From positions 54,444,939 through 54,508,938 of the forward strand of contig OX388351.1 of NCBI GenBank assembly GCA_947579665.1: DNA of 64,000 nucleotides. The letters run 5' to 3'. The notes beneath the pieces are model-generated. The model was not told where the DNA came from. It made no database searches and saw only the letters and a list, made by a program, of their open reading frames with translations. Origin of the DNA: Sympetrum striolatum (Eukaryota; Arthropoda; Insecta; Odonata; Libellulidae). A program made the position numbers and the translations under genes. Positions 1-10,750 of the stretch are shown here, one piece after another (the stretch's first letter is position 1; every line of letters starts with the position of its first letter).

Positions 1-3000
1 ATCGAGGTTCTACTGTAGTTACTTTTTTCAGATTTTCTTTTCGTAAAAGTTTTTTCCAGCGTTTCTTTTTTTTTTCTATTTTAATTTATTTATTGGATTT
101 TTTATTGCCTTTTAATGGCATATAATTCATAATATATCATATTTCATATTTTGGCTACTTGGATACTATTAGATGTTCTCTTCTTGGTTATTTTTGACAT
201 AAGATGTTAAATGTATCTAGCCCAGGATAAGTATACTTCATCTAGAAGGCAACAAGCCCTGCTCACCGTAAAAGTTCTAGATTTTTTTTATTAATCAGGT
301 ACCCTGAAAAGTAGTGCCATGTATATTCAATCCGTGGGCGCTTTTGATATGCAATTATGTGGAGTTTTTTATGTGTCTTAAAATTAATTTGAAAGAAATT
401 CATACATTTTAAATGACATACGTTCAGAATATGAAGGCTATTATATTCAACCAAAGATTATTGAAAGAGAAGAAATTTTCCTTAGCGCACTTCCAAGCGA
501 CTGCACACGCAAGTCCTATCCGTATGTAGTGATTTCCTAGAAATTTTAAGTAAGTAAATATGAGGAAAGAATATTTTCCACCGTAGGTCTGAGGGAACGT
601 GACATACTATGGTATTGTCGAATCATCGTACCGACTTCTTATGTCAAGTTAAATGCAGTAAAAGCGGTAATTGTTTGAGTATTGTTGATACCAATTCGAT
701 GGAATTGACGTCAATTCTTTTTCTTCTTATTGGTCCCATCTGATAATTTTCATACGAGGAGATTCAATCAAGAATTAACATTAAGAAAAAATTAAATTTT
801 AATATCTTAATGTAATTAAATTTAGAAATTAATAAATTTAATTCTAATAACTCATAGCTCATAATGCTGGTTTTATTTTGTTGATTTTCCTTATCCCATA
901 AGGCCTATTGCTATCTCTGGCGTCCCTAGAAAAGTATTTCATTGAACAAAATTGCAATGAAAAGATTCAGCACGATTCATTCCATCTCATTCTCATGCCT
1001 TTATTTCCAAGCCTAACAAACAAAAATACCGTAAATATTGGATACTTTGTACCAATTTTTTGAAATTTCTTAGAACAACCCCGAAGATATCATACATTTT
1101 TAATAGTCTCAATCTCCGGTATCATCTTCACACACTTAATCACAAATTACATTTATCGAGAGATCATCATGTTCATCAAGTTTGCTATGAAAAATAACTC
1201 AATTGTTCCAACGCTTCCCTTATGATATTGTTACTAGGCTGGAAAGTGGGGGCCATAGAAAGACCATGGTTTAAAAGAGAAAAAAACGACATCTGGATAG
1301 CATACCTTATAATCCAAAGCGAGTAAAACAATTTTTAAATTCGAAGCTGCGGGTGTCGAGTGATCGTTCGGAGAGTGCTTGTAGGTACTGTCTTACAAAT
1401 CGCTTTCCATGTAATCTCTTCTAACATATTTTGGTAGATTAATAATGTTTACAATATTATTCCAAGAAAAAACACTTCCCGGCGGAATTCTTCATTGGGT
1501 TTTCATATTTTGATTAAAAATAACAATTTGTACTTATTCCACAGCTAATACTGTGGAAAAAGTAGAGATTGTTATTTTTCATCATGTCTTTTTTCCACAT
1601 TACATTACCAGAGACTGTGAATTTTCATATTTTGTTCGTCAATCCTACTTATGTTTCCTTCTCTGGTTTATCGTATCTACATATCCTAATATCATCAAAT
1701 GTAGTTTCACAAATCCGTAGTAAGACTATAATGTAGGAATTGAAATGGAAGACACTGATAACCATAACACGATGTATTTTGGCAGGCAATATTGTTTCGA
1801 AATTTATAACATCATCACGGATAAAGATTGAACATTATTTGACATATTTAGCAAAAATGAAGAGATAAAGAGGAGATAGAAATTAGTCGAGGGATAATAA
1901 AGAGGTGGTAATTGGAAAACAGAATTTACAAGCAGCGGAAGGAATTGGGAAGGGAAATTATGAGAAGTAGTCTTTGATAATCTTGTTATTCTGATTGGAA
2001 AGGATTAAAAATTTCGTAGTTGTTCTATAGCGTTAGAAAATATCTTTTATTTTGGAAATTAAGGAATTCCGTTCCTAATCTGAATATACGGCTGGATAAC
2101 AAACGGTGGCTGGCTATTCGGGAATCCTCTAAACGACCATTCGGTGTTTTATCCACTCCTTGTAGAAATTCCAGCAGATTTGGTCCACTTAGAATCAGGG
2201 ACAATCTCAGTACTCGAACTGTTGATCCCGCTCTTCTCTCTATGGTTTGCCCGTTCTAAAGAAGGTTCCCAAGCTCCGGAAAAGCCTAAAAAGCAATCTT
2301 CATGTGGTTTTTCGGAAAATTCGTGTTATATTTGTGCTGGTCTTCTCCAAAAACGTAAGGAAGGTGTATTTCGGTAGGGTAATGTTGTAGCTAAAGCATC
2401 TGTGGATTCGGTTCCAATACAAATTGCGCATTGCCAAATGTGAAGATGATCAGAGTGGTGCAAAGGGTTCTAATCAAAGACGCCGAATTGTCATATGGTT
2501 GTAACGTCCTCATGGATCTTAGGATGAGAAAAGCGTAAGATGAGGTGGCTATGGACAAGGAAATGGAAGGCAGTTACTTTTCGGGAAGGACTGTGTTGAA
2601 ATTCTGGTGGGATTCCTCGTAATTTTCTCAAGGAAGATTCCGGAAACGTGTCTGAGGCAATAATGTTGAAGCTCAGGTAAAGAAGTTGAGAGTTCCATGA
2701 TCGGAATTTTCAGAAGTGAAGAAAAATGGCCGGGATATAGGCTACTAATGAGACTGATAAAATAGATAGCCTTATGTTCCATTCCATTTCCACATGACGC
2801 CGCACAGTTAGCTATAATCGAAAAAAGCTGGACAATATACGGAAATGTTTCTTGAATGTGGACCGTGAATAGCATAAATACTGATGAATAAATTCTGAAT
2901 ACAAACTTGTAAGTCATTTTCAATGATTTGTTTTTGTCTTTGGGTAAGCGACAACAGAGGAAATGTGGACATATGTTTTTTCAGAAACAGGATACATTAA

Positions 3001-3349
3001 CATGTATATCCTGGACCATAAGTCTATTGCATTAAAAACCCAATATGGTATACATTGCACTTAAAGAGTCTTAGTAGATCGAAAAACTGGAATGATATTC
3101 CTTATTACGGAAAATCAAAAATGCTGCACTTGGATTTTGCTTTTAATGACACGATAGAACTGCAAAGGAACATGCTGTTTGATTTGGATTCTTCAGTGTA
3201 TATGGGCGTCAATTGCGGATAGTTTACGAGGAATACAATCCTTCGACCACACGACCAGTTACGTATTGTGAATCTCTCCCTATCCCAGTTCCACCGAACG
3301 TTCTTGAAGATGTGCTGCAGAAAAGCAACTAAGAAATTGAAAGCTGTGA

Positions 3350-4260
3350 TGCTGATGATTAGGAGCCGGAAGAAGATTCTGTGCCCAAATTGTTCAATCA
3401 AGATGAACTGAATGATTTAACACTTGACTTGAATCTGACAAAAGATTTCTTGGATCAGGCTTGAAAGCGAAAAAATCTTCTTCTACCTAGGGTTTTGTTC
3501 TTTTGATATAGGACCAGAGAAAAGGAATAAATAAAATTCTTTATTGAAGAAGGCTCTCTGGTCTCTTTTTGTGAATTTAAGGGTTTATTGAATTTCTTTA
3601 AGGTCAATCACACTCCAAGTGAGTGGAGGTAATTCATAGATTTGTCCAAAAGTAGCCTCAAAGGTGTACTTTTACATAATGGAAATTTGTTTGATTCAGT
3701 ACCCATTGCACATTCAGTACTTCTCAAGGAGACGTACGAATATCTCAAAGCTCTGCTTAAATATGAGAACTATGGAAAAAATTCTTGGACAGATGGTTGG
3801 GATTTAAAAGTAGTTGGTATGTTACTTGATATAAAAACCGACTACACAAAAAGACGAGTTTCATTTGTAAATGGGACATCCGAGCCAAAGAAATGCATTG
3901 GAAGAAGACAGACTGGCCCGAAAGAATAGCCCTCCAACCCGGTACACAGAACATAATAAATGTACCACTCGTTCAACGAAGGAAGATACTGTTACCTCCT
4001 CTGTACATTAATCTCGGATGAATGAAATATTTCACTAAAACTCTTCGAAAGGAAGGTGACTGCTTTCAGTACTTGGTAACAGAATATACTAAAGTATCTT
4101 ATGAGAAAATTTAAGATGGGATCTTTGTTGGACCAAAGTTTAGAAATATAATGAAAGACTTATTGTTTCAATATACAATGTATACAGTGGAAAGGAGTTC
4201 CTGGATTTCGTTTAAAGAGGTAGTAGCCTACTTTTTGGGCAACAAAGTACAAAACCATGG
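3350..4260 (+). pseudogene. Degenerate ORF of a multicopy, transposon-associated arthropod protein
   Basis: Plus-strand frames joined across several stops and frameshifts show, in order, LFNQDELNDL (near 3,390), SLKGVLLHNGNLFDSVPIAHS (3,657-3,719), DLKVVGMLL (near 3,805), RRKILLPPLYINLG (near 3,977), DGIFVGPKFR (near 4,117) and VAYFLGN (near 4,230). From memory this order of motifs matches a large family of uncharacterised arthropod proteins present in many copies and thought to belong to a transposon. No name can be assigned. At least three in-frame stops make it a pseudogene. It lies wholly inside the segment deleted from copy B. Confidence 0.5.
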
Positions 4261-4319
4261 TTAACCTTCCATCCTAACTAAAACATTCATCTTATTACCT
4301 TTATTGGTTGAATGTTGCT

Positions 4320-4556
4320 TCACTTTGCTTTCCTGTGCTCAATTACCTCCTTCTTAAGCAAATCTAGGTCTTTGGCAAGTGTAAGAGATGTCATTTGTTC
4401 GTAATCATCCAATGCCTTCTTTGCTGAGGAGAAGGCTATATCTTTCCTCGTATTCCCACATGTGTAATCATAATGAGTGCTGGTTTGGTGGTTCATGTAA
4501 ACTCTAGAAATCCCAGTTAAGCGCCATCTCCTTATTTTTCCTATAGTCAATCCCAC
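4320..4556 (-). other. Unexplained open frame of 78 codons
   Basis: A minus-strand open frame ends in a basic helix-like segment (DLDLLKKEVIEHRKAK) and has no ATG at its start. The third unit has a similar, partly open version near 27,620-27,750, preserving the KKALDDYE segment and DLDLLKKE. Conservation of the protein-like segment between diverged units hints at an old exon, but I recognise no family. Splice borders are not clear. Confidence 0.25.
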
Positions 4557-5668
4557 CCCTTATGCCATCCAACATCTTTTGTCTTCGTGTTTGCGTCTAA
4601 AAATAAGAAGTGAACAAATATATTTCAGAAGCAGGAAATGCTAACGAGTATATCCTGAACGATTAGTCTAGTGTAGTAGCAATCCCATTCCGTATAAAAT
4701 GAACTAAAATAGCTTGAGTGGATTGAAAAAACTGCAATTGGTGTCCCTGTTTACAGGAAAAGTAAGAATGCTGCACTTGTGATTTACTCATAAAAAAAAC
4801 GCAAAGGCACATTCTGTCTAACATGGATTGGTTATTGTTTATGGGCGTAAACTCCGGATAGTTTATGAAGTATACATAATTAATATGCTATTAATCTTAA
4901 GCCGTGGTGAAGTTTTCGTTGTTTGAGCTTTGGGAAATTAACCTTGGGATCATATTTTTCTAATTTAATGAAATCATTATCTTTAAATCGCAAATATGAT
5001 TTACATAAGATGAAATAGGAATTTATCGTAGAACTAGGACGCGTACGACATCCTAAGGTCATGAGAGAAGTGAAAAGTAGTGACTCCGGTGGTACTCGAA
5101 CCGTGGACTTCTACTTTTCCTACGTGGATCGGCACTGTAGTAGGTTTGACACCTACAATGAAAGTGAGAGGGCTGGATTCACGTTAGGACAGCTAAGTGA
5201 ATATATTTCTAATCCTTGCCAACCTATTTCATCTTAAATAGCTGCCGTAGAAGATTTCTCTCAGTTTTAACATTGTTATCCCATGTTTCAATTAATTTTT
5301 ATTCTCAAAGACTCACTTTAATTGGATATTACAAAGGAATCTTTAAAAAGGATCAAGGGTAACGAAAAATCTGGTATTAAAATATGTTATGGTACCATGT
5401 TCCTTGTTGTCTTATCGTTCCTTCGGCACATTTATTCTATGTCCCACGCGAAGCTAACACGCTAAAAGAAAATTTCACTTCTGGCCAGAATAAACTACGC
5501 AAATATTTCCTTCTCCATTTAAAATGAAGGATTCATATCTCACGTAATCTTAACAAAAACCTTAAATAATTTTATTATATTAAAATCAAAATATAGATGA
5601 GGATAGAGGAAAGGGAAATAACGTTTCTCCATTTTGATAATAAAACTCAGATTTCAATCCGAAAGTTT

Positions 5669-5674
5669 TTTATT
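5669..5674 (-). terminator. Polyadenylation signal AATAAA of SPH copy A
   Basis: AATAAA on the minus strand lies about 320 nt beyond the stop codon at 5997 and has a counterpart in copy B. It implies a 3' UTR of roughly 340 nt. No closer canonical signal was seen. Confidence 0.5.
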
Positions 5675-5996
5675 CATCCTCAAAAACAATGGTGCAATAC
5701 GAAAATCAACAGAATGATGCAAAATAAAATATGAGGATGAGAAAATTCAAACAGAAAAAGCAAGAATTCAAACAAAGCATTATCAAGTATCATAAGTAGG
5801 AATCATTGGCCTATATATAGCTGACATAATGTCATAACAAATAATATGACAAATACCTCAAGAAAGCTGATGGCTCATGAGAGAATTCTGATTTAAATCA
5901 TTACATTTCCGTGTAACAGTGTTTCAATATGAGAGTTCCTCTATATTGATTGCAGCTATAGGCCAAAATAATCCTACTCAAATGATCAGGTGCTAA

Positions 5997-8665
5997 TCAT
6001 TCTACCATCTGCCTCTTCAACCAAGCGTAGGAGCAGGACAAAACATAACTTGGGTTGTTTCTTTTGAAATCTTCCATCTGCAAAAGAGATGCCACGCAGA
6101 AGTGTTTCCTTGGACCGGATCCTTCTTGAAGTATAAATGGCGAACCGATATCACGCCGATTATAATCTGTGTCAAAATCACCTTTCGAGCACATGTAGCA
6201 AGATTTAGTGATGTTAGTAATATCAGCACATTCTGAAGGATTTATTCCATGAACTTCGGTTTGTTTCAGTTCGAAACTTTTTTTATTTCCTGGAAATGAA
6301 GAGAAGGGAGAAAACTTTTATAAGTCAAGTGGAAAGAAGTCCCGTTGAAACATATGTAAATAACCTGCAATTAGGTCAAACATCTTTTCCTTTGCAATAT
6401 CAAATGGAATTTTAGGTATTCTCATGTTCAACATTAAATTATGCATTATGTAATTAATCATTTCTAAATGAATTTGCTTCAAGAAATTCTAAAAACGTAG
6501 AAGAAATTGGAATAAACCTGGAGAATTGGAGTGAAATCAAAAATCAACAAAACATACACATAAATCCGTCTTTTATTAAAACATCTGCCAAAAAAATTAC
6601 TTAATGAAACAGGTATTAATTCCTTGTGAATGCTGAATAATTAGTGATTTCATTAACCACTTGTAATTGAGTTTGGCTTAAGAAATTACACCTGCATGGA
6701 AAAAGTTTAATAGAAATGGGAAATAACAATTCAATCTAGATTTATCTCCAATTGCAATGAAATCATCAATAGGTAAAATATAAACGATTCTAAAAGAAAA
6801 TGAAAGTGACTTCCATACTGTTTTATGCATGGAATAACTTACCAAATGTAGTCTTTGACCATCCAGCAATTGTCAACGTCTTAGGTAGGAACTTCCCGCA
6901 AAGGCATATTGGATACACCCATTCTAAAAGAAATATCTATCTCATGAAATGTTCTTAATTTGACAGATATATCACTTGACTATGGGGTGTCAGGGTATCA
7001 AATTATTAAGCATGAATTTATTATTCTAAGAATCCTAATTCTACGTCAATAATGAAGTGATTTGATGTCATACGATAAGCATTGCGCCTCTTGTAAACAA
7101 GCTAGTATTTTATTAAGGCAAATCATAGGTTCTAATGCAAGAAAATTGAGATTCCAAAAATTTATCATACACAATGTTTAGTGGTTCAGGTAACAGAGCA
7201 TACGCCACTCTTTGTGAACGTTGCATTAGATTTCATTCAATTAATCTCAGCCTACCGAATGTGCAAAATGAACTTAATCGATAATTATGAGACTTAATGG
7301 GGAAAAAGTTGTGTTATTGATATGTATCAAGATTCAAAGCAGTAGAAAGCATGTCACCTATCAGAAAGGAAGTCCCTCGATAGTCTCCGTTTGACATGAA
7401 TGAAATGAACATTGGTGGGATCCAACCGATTTATTTTGATTATAAAATTACCCAAACAAAATCAGGAGCAAAATTTAAGAAGGGAATACTACAATATTAA
7501 AATAGATTACCTGTGAACACAACTTCTTTGTTAAGTCGTAGCAAAGCTATGTCGTTGTCTAAGGTCTTATGGTTGAAGCGAGGGTGTATGATGACCTTCT
7601 CAACTTTGAAATCCCGAACTTTATCAGCACATTCCCTGCCTTCGCAATCAGGATCTGTGGCTGGGTTTTGCTCTCCAAGGCGCACATAATCTCTGTAAAA
7701 GAGTTACCAAATAAGAATGAAGTAAGTAAGCTATAAACAGAAAGCTTTCTTCAAAAACCATCAGCTGAAGATCTCTTCAAGTGCATTTAAATTAATTCTA
7801 GTAAAATAAATATTAATGCTCACATGGTGTGTTTCAGGGCCGAAGCCGTGGTGACGACGTATCTGTGATTGATGAGGGCCCCCATTCGAGATGTATCTAT
7901 ATCTTGTCCCTCTGAAATAAAAATATTACCATTAAATCTAAAAAAATTAAATGCTCAGTAGTCTTTATGTAAATGTTTCTCGTGGATGTACTAATCTTCT
8001 TAGCAATAAATAGATCAAAATTATGAATTGTAAATTATTATCACTAAGACCGAAACAAAGTTATGTCTCCTCTTAAACTATAGCTCACGTTGTAGATAGT
8101 AACTCAATGAGTTTTCAAATAGAATTAAAAGTATGGCATAGAGGATGCATTCCGAATTGACTAAATAACAAATCGAATGTGAAAATACCAAAATAAACAA
8201 TTACTTTATATACAGCCCAGCACTCATGCCGAAATGCATAAATACTAGAATTATAAGTGAAATTAAGGAAACTGATCACATTTCCATACCAAACATGAGG
8301 AGTGCTATCCACGGATTTGCACCTATGGGGGCATGCGCTCCTCCCATCAATCTGCCCCTTTTCGGGATGGAACCACATTCTGGAGGATTAAACAATTTTC
8401 TGCCGGAGGCTGCAGAATGAATAATTAATTAAGACGATTATAAGTATCATAAAATTGGTAGTCGTTATGCACTTATTTTATAGCGGCACGATCGCAAATA
8501 AAATTCGTTTATATTTAATAAATTCAGCGATTGCAAAATCATTCAGCTTTCTATAGCTATTTTTCATTTATGAAATTAAAAAAAATCAAGTTGCTTTCGC
8601 TTACCAAGAGAAGAGACTGCGAAGAGCAGTAGATGTACCCCAAAGATTTTAACGGAGTTAACCAT
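5997..8665 (-). CDS. Secreted non-catalytic serine protease homolog, copy A (274 aa, six coding exons)
   Basis: Coding exons on the minus strand are 8605-8665, 8290-8409, 7824-7911, 7511-7692, 6843-6923 and 5997-6289. All have GT-AG borders and matching phases, and they sum to 825 nt including the stop. Residues 1-20 form a hydrophobic signal peptide starting MVNSVKIFG. A short light chain with one Cys (C32) leads to an activation-like site, R40 followed by LMGG (normally IVGG). The chymotrypsin-fold domain follows: PWIALL at 53-58, DNDIALLRL at 135-143 (Asp102 kept), AGW at 170-172. The TAAHC motif is TTASA (H57 to S84, C58 to A85) and GDSGGP is RDIGSP (S195 to I225), so it cannot be a protease. 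The spacing around C106/C111 resembles CLIP-type proteases, but there is no clip domain. An NIT sequon lies at N203. SPHs of this type usually act as cofactors or binding proteins in haemolymph or secretions; that role is inferred only. Confidence 0.9.
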
Positions 8666-9014
8666 GATGAAGGCTCTCCAAATTCCTTTTCGTTCACAAA
8701 GTCTTCTCCTAATCCAGAGGAAAAAGTTAATTTTCTCATGTGAGAACTTTAAAATACCTCATGGATGAAAATTAAATACTTACATGCAAATATAAGTAGC
8801 CTGATATAGAAACATTAGAATAACAATTACAACCAAATGTTCGATTGCATTAAATAAGTAATGGCATCGTTACCTCAAGCACTGCTCTGCATTACGCAGC
8901 AGTGCTACTACAAATCTACTTCTACTTATATGCAAAGATAAGTAGAATGATTTAAAACAAGGGAATAATAACATTTACAAATTTTTCTGTCACAATAAAT
9001 ATTGCCATAGTTAC

Positions 9015-9079
9015 CTCAGGTTCTGTGCTGTTCTGGAAAGGGCGGTTGAACTGACTTAGTTGACGATCTGCAGAACACT
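9015..9079 (-). other. Non-coding first exon of SPH copy A
   Basis: This 65-nt exon runs from the predicted initiator A (complement of 9079) to a CCTGAG|GTAACT donor at 9015. It contains no ATG. The next exon (8605-8708) begins after a pyrimidine-rich tract ending in TTAG and carries the start codon at 8665. Copy B has an exon of identical length at 19708-19772. Inferred from splice signals and conservation; no transcript was seen. Confidence 0.65.
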
Positions 9080-9110
9080 GATTTCTTCGGACAGCAGCAG
9101 GGTTTATATA
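9077..9110 (-). promoter_or_regulatory. Core promoter of SPH copy A: TATA box plus initiator
   Basis: On the minus strand TATATAAA lies at 9110-9103 and TCAGT at 9081-9077. The first T of the TATA box is 31 bases upstream of the initiator A, the standard spacing for arthropod RNA polymerase II promoters. The first exon starts here and is spliced to the signal-peptide exon. Confidence 0.75.
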
Positions 9111-9183
9111 CACCTCCGGCAGACCGATTTTATTGCTCTTCAAATGTTGTAAGGGGGAGCACACGACATCGCCATCTTTAACA

Positions 9184-9620
9184 GCATACACATGACGTCT
9201 GACTCTTCAGGTTTTCAAGGAAAAGGCTGGATTTATGTAATTTCTTGTTTTCAGCAGTAGAGGTTTTTAGCGCGTGTTACCTGAGCGTGGAGCAAGGAAT
9301 ACACGTGCCGTAGATACGTTATGGTATCAAGGAACCTCCTAAAATAAACGTTGTACCAATAGAACTGTTTTTATGGATTACACGCGCCATCTCCATCTAT
9401 AATAGCATATACGTGACATATGGCACCTCTATTTTACACGCAGAAGGCCGTAATTGCGTAATATCTCCTTTTTCGTCAGTGGGTTTTTTTGCGCGCGGTA
9501 CCCGCACGTGGAGCACAGAATACACGTGGCATAAGTACACTGTGAAAATAGGACTAGTAACATATTTAAATTAACATTTATCATAATATTATTTATTTCT
9601 GCAAAATTTCTTGTCATTCG
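9184..9620 (-). promoter_or_regulatory. Two ~220-bp repeated upstream modules with CACGTG sites (copy A)
   Basis: Upstream of the core promoter, two imperfect direct modules of about 220 bp start near 9184 and 9404. Each reads, on the plus strand, from an AGCATA(C/T)AC segment through a GCGCG-rich stretch to a CACGTG palindrome (near 9305; two sites near 9515 and 9533). They look like a duplicated upstream promoter region. CACGTG is a bHLH-type E-box, but binding is not shown. The same pair is present in copy B near 19,877-20,225. Confidence 0.5.
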
Positions 9621-10082
9621 AACTAAATTAGAGATTCTGTTTTAATATTTAAATAAAGCAATAGTGCAAATGATGAAATTAATTAAAGATGGAATGGCAA
9701 AGAGAAACTGGGATGAAAAATTTGCTCGATCATCCATGATACGCATACTAGAATGCCGGCTTCCGAAAAGTAGATTTCAAGTTCACGTTCATGCCGTGAA
9801 CAACTACTTAAATGTGGGAACGAGTGGAGATGAAATGACCGACACCTCAGCGAAGAGAGCAGCGTAGGCTTACATTTCAACAACCTCAGTGTTAGTGGAA
9901 GAATACTCCAATGACTTGTTTATAAAGGTACTCAGTGGTCAGTTGGGACTTTCATAGTAAATAACTAATTAAAAAAATATCGCGTCCCCAGCATGGCCTT
10001 ACTCAAACAAGCAACCGAATGAATTACACCGCTGTAACTCAAATTTGAATAGGGGCATGCAGTAAAATGAAATATTACTTCT

Positions 10083-10750
10083 TTGCAGATGAAAAGATTC
10101 ACCACCGATTCTATGCTCCGCTTACTTACAGCGAGGCATTTATTTATAGAGTATGTCGCAACTGTGTCGACTGTGGGTGATAGAGCGTTCCACCCCGACA
10201 CACGAGATCGGGAGATCAGCTTCGGGAACATTGAGACTCAGGAAAGCAGATGCAAAAATGAGATAGGAATGGTTTTCAGTCTTTTGGTTTTTTTACAATG
10301 GTGGGACTCAGGAACTAGGTCCAGTTATCGACCTCCTTGGGCGCGGCACTCCTGGTGGCAGCGTTCGGGGTCGTAGTTGTCCGGGGAGGAAGCTTCTAGG
10401 GGTCGAGTGCGTGTTCCTCATTGTGGCGGAAGGTGGTGGGCAGCGCTGCCTGATTCCCGTTGCCCGGCGCATCCGGCCAGCGGAGAGACCTCAGACCCTT
10501 CCTGGGGCAAGATTCCGGCGAGGCAGGGCGAAGCGGGAGGTGCCGAGGAATCTTATTCTCTGCGACACTTCAGGCGTTCGCCCTCCTCACGTGATTTCGG
10601 AGGAGAATGTCCAAAAGGGCGCCTCGCTTCCTCCCGCTAGTGCAGAGGTACATGGAAGAATTGGTACGAGATTTCTCGGAGCGAAAAGACTCCCGGTCCG
10701 AAATCTCGCACCCGGCTTGTGCAGGACAAGTGTGACACAAAAGCCATGAA
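10083..10750 (+). other. GC-rich island with overlapping open frames (copy A)
   Basis: The stretch 10,300-10,740 is far more GC- and CpG-rich than its surroundings. A frame from 10,089 (ATG right after a TTCTTTGCAG acceptor-like sequence) runs about 95 codons; a second runs from 10,411 to 10,749. In copy B the matching second frame stays open for 143 codons (20,998-21,429), while copy A carries an indel near 10,610 that changes its C-terminal part. No domain is recognised. It may be an exon of an unknown gene, a retroposed fragment, or an unmethylated CpG-rich promoter. Confidence 0.3.

Noticed and set aside
2144..2377. 77-codon plus-strand frame identical in A (2144-2377) and B (14440-14673)
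   Set aside because: Identity between recent duplicates does not show coding. It has no ATG-linked domain or splice context, and the third unit does not preserve it clearly.
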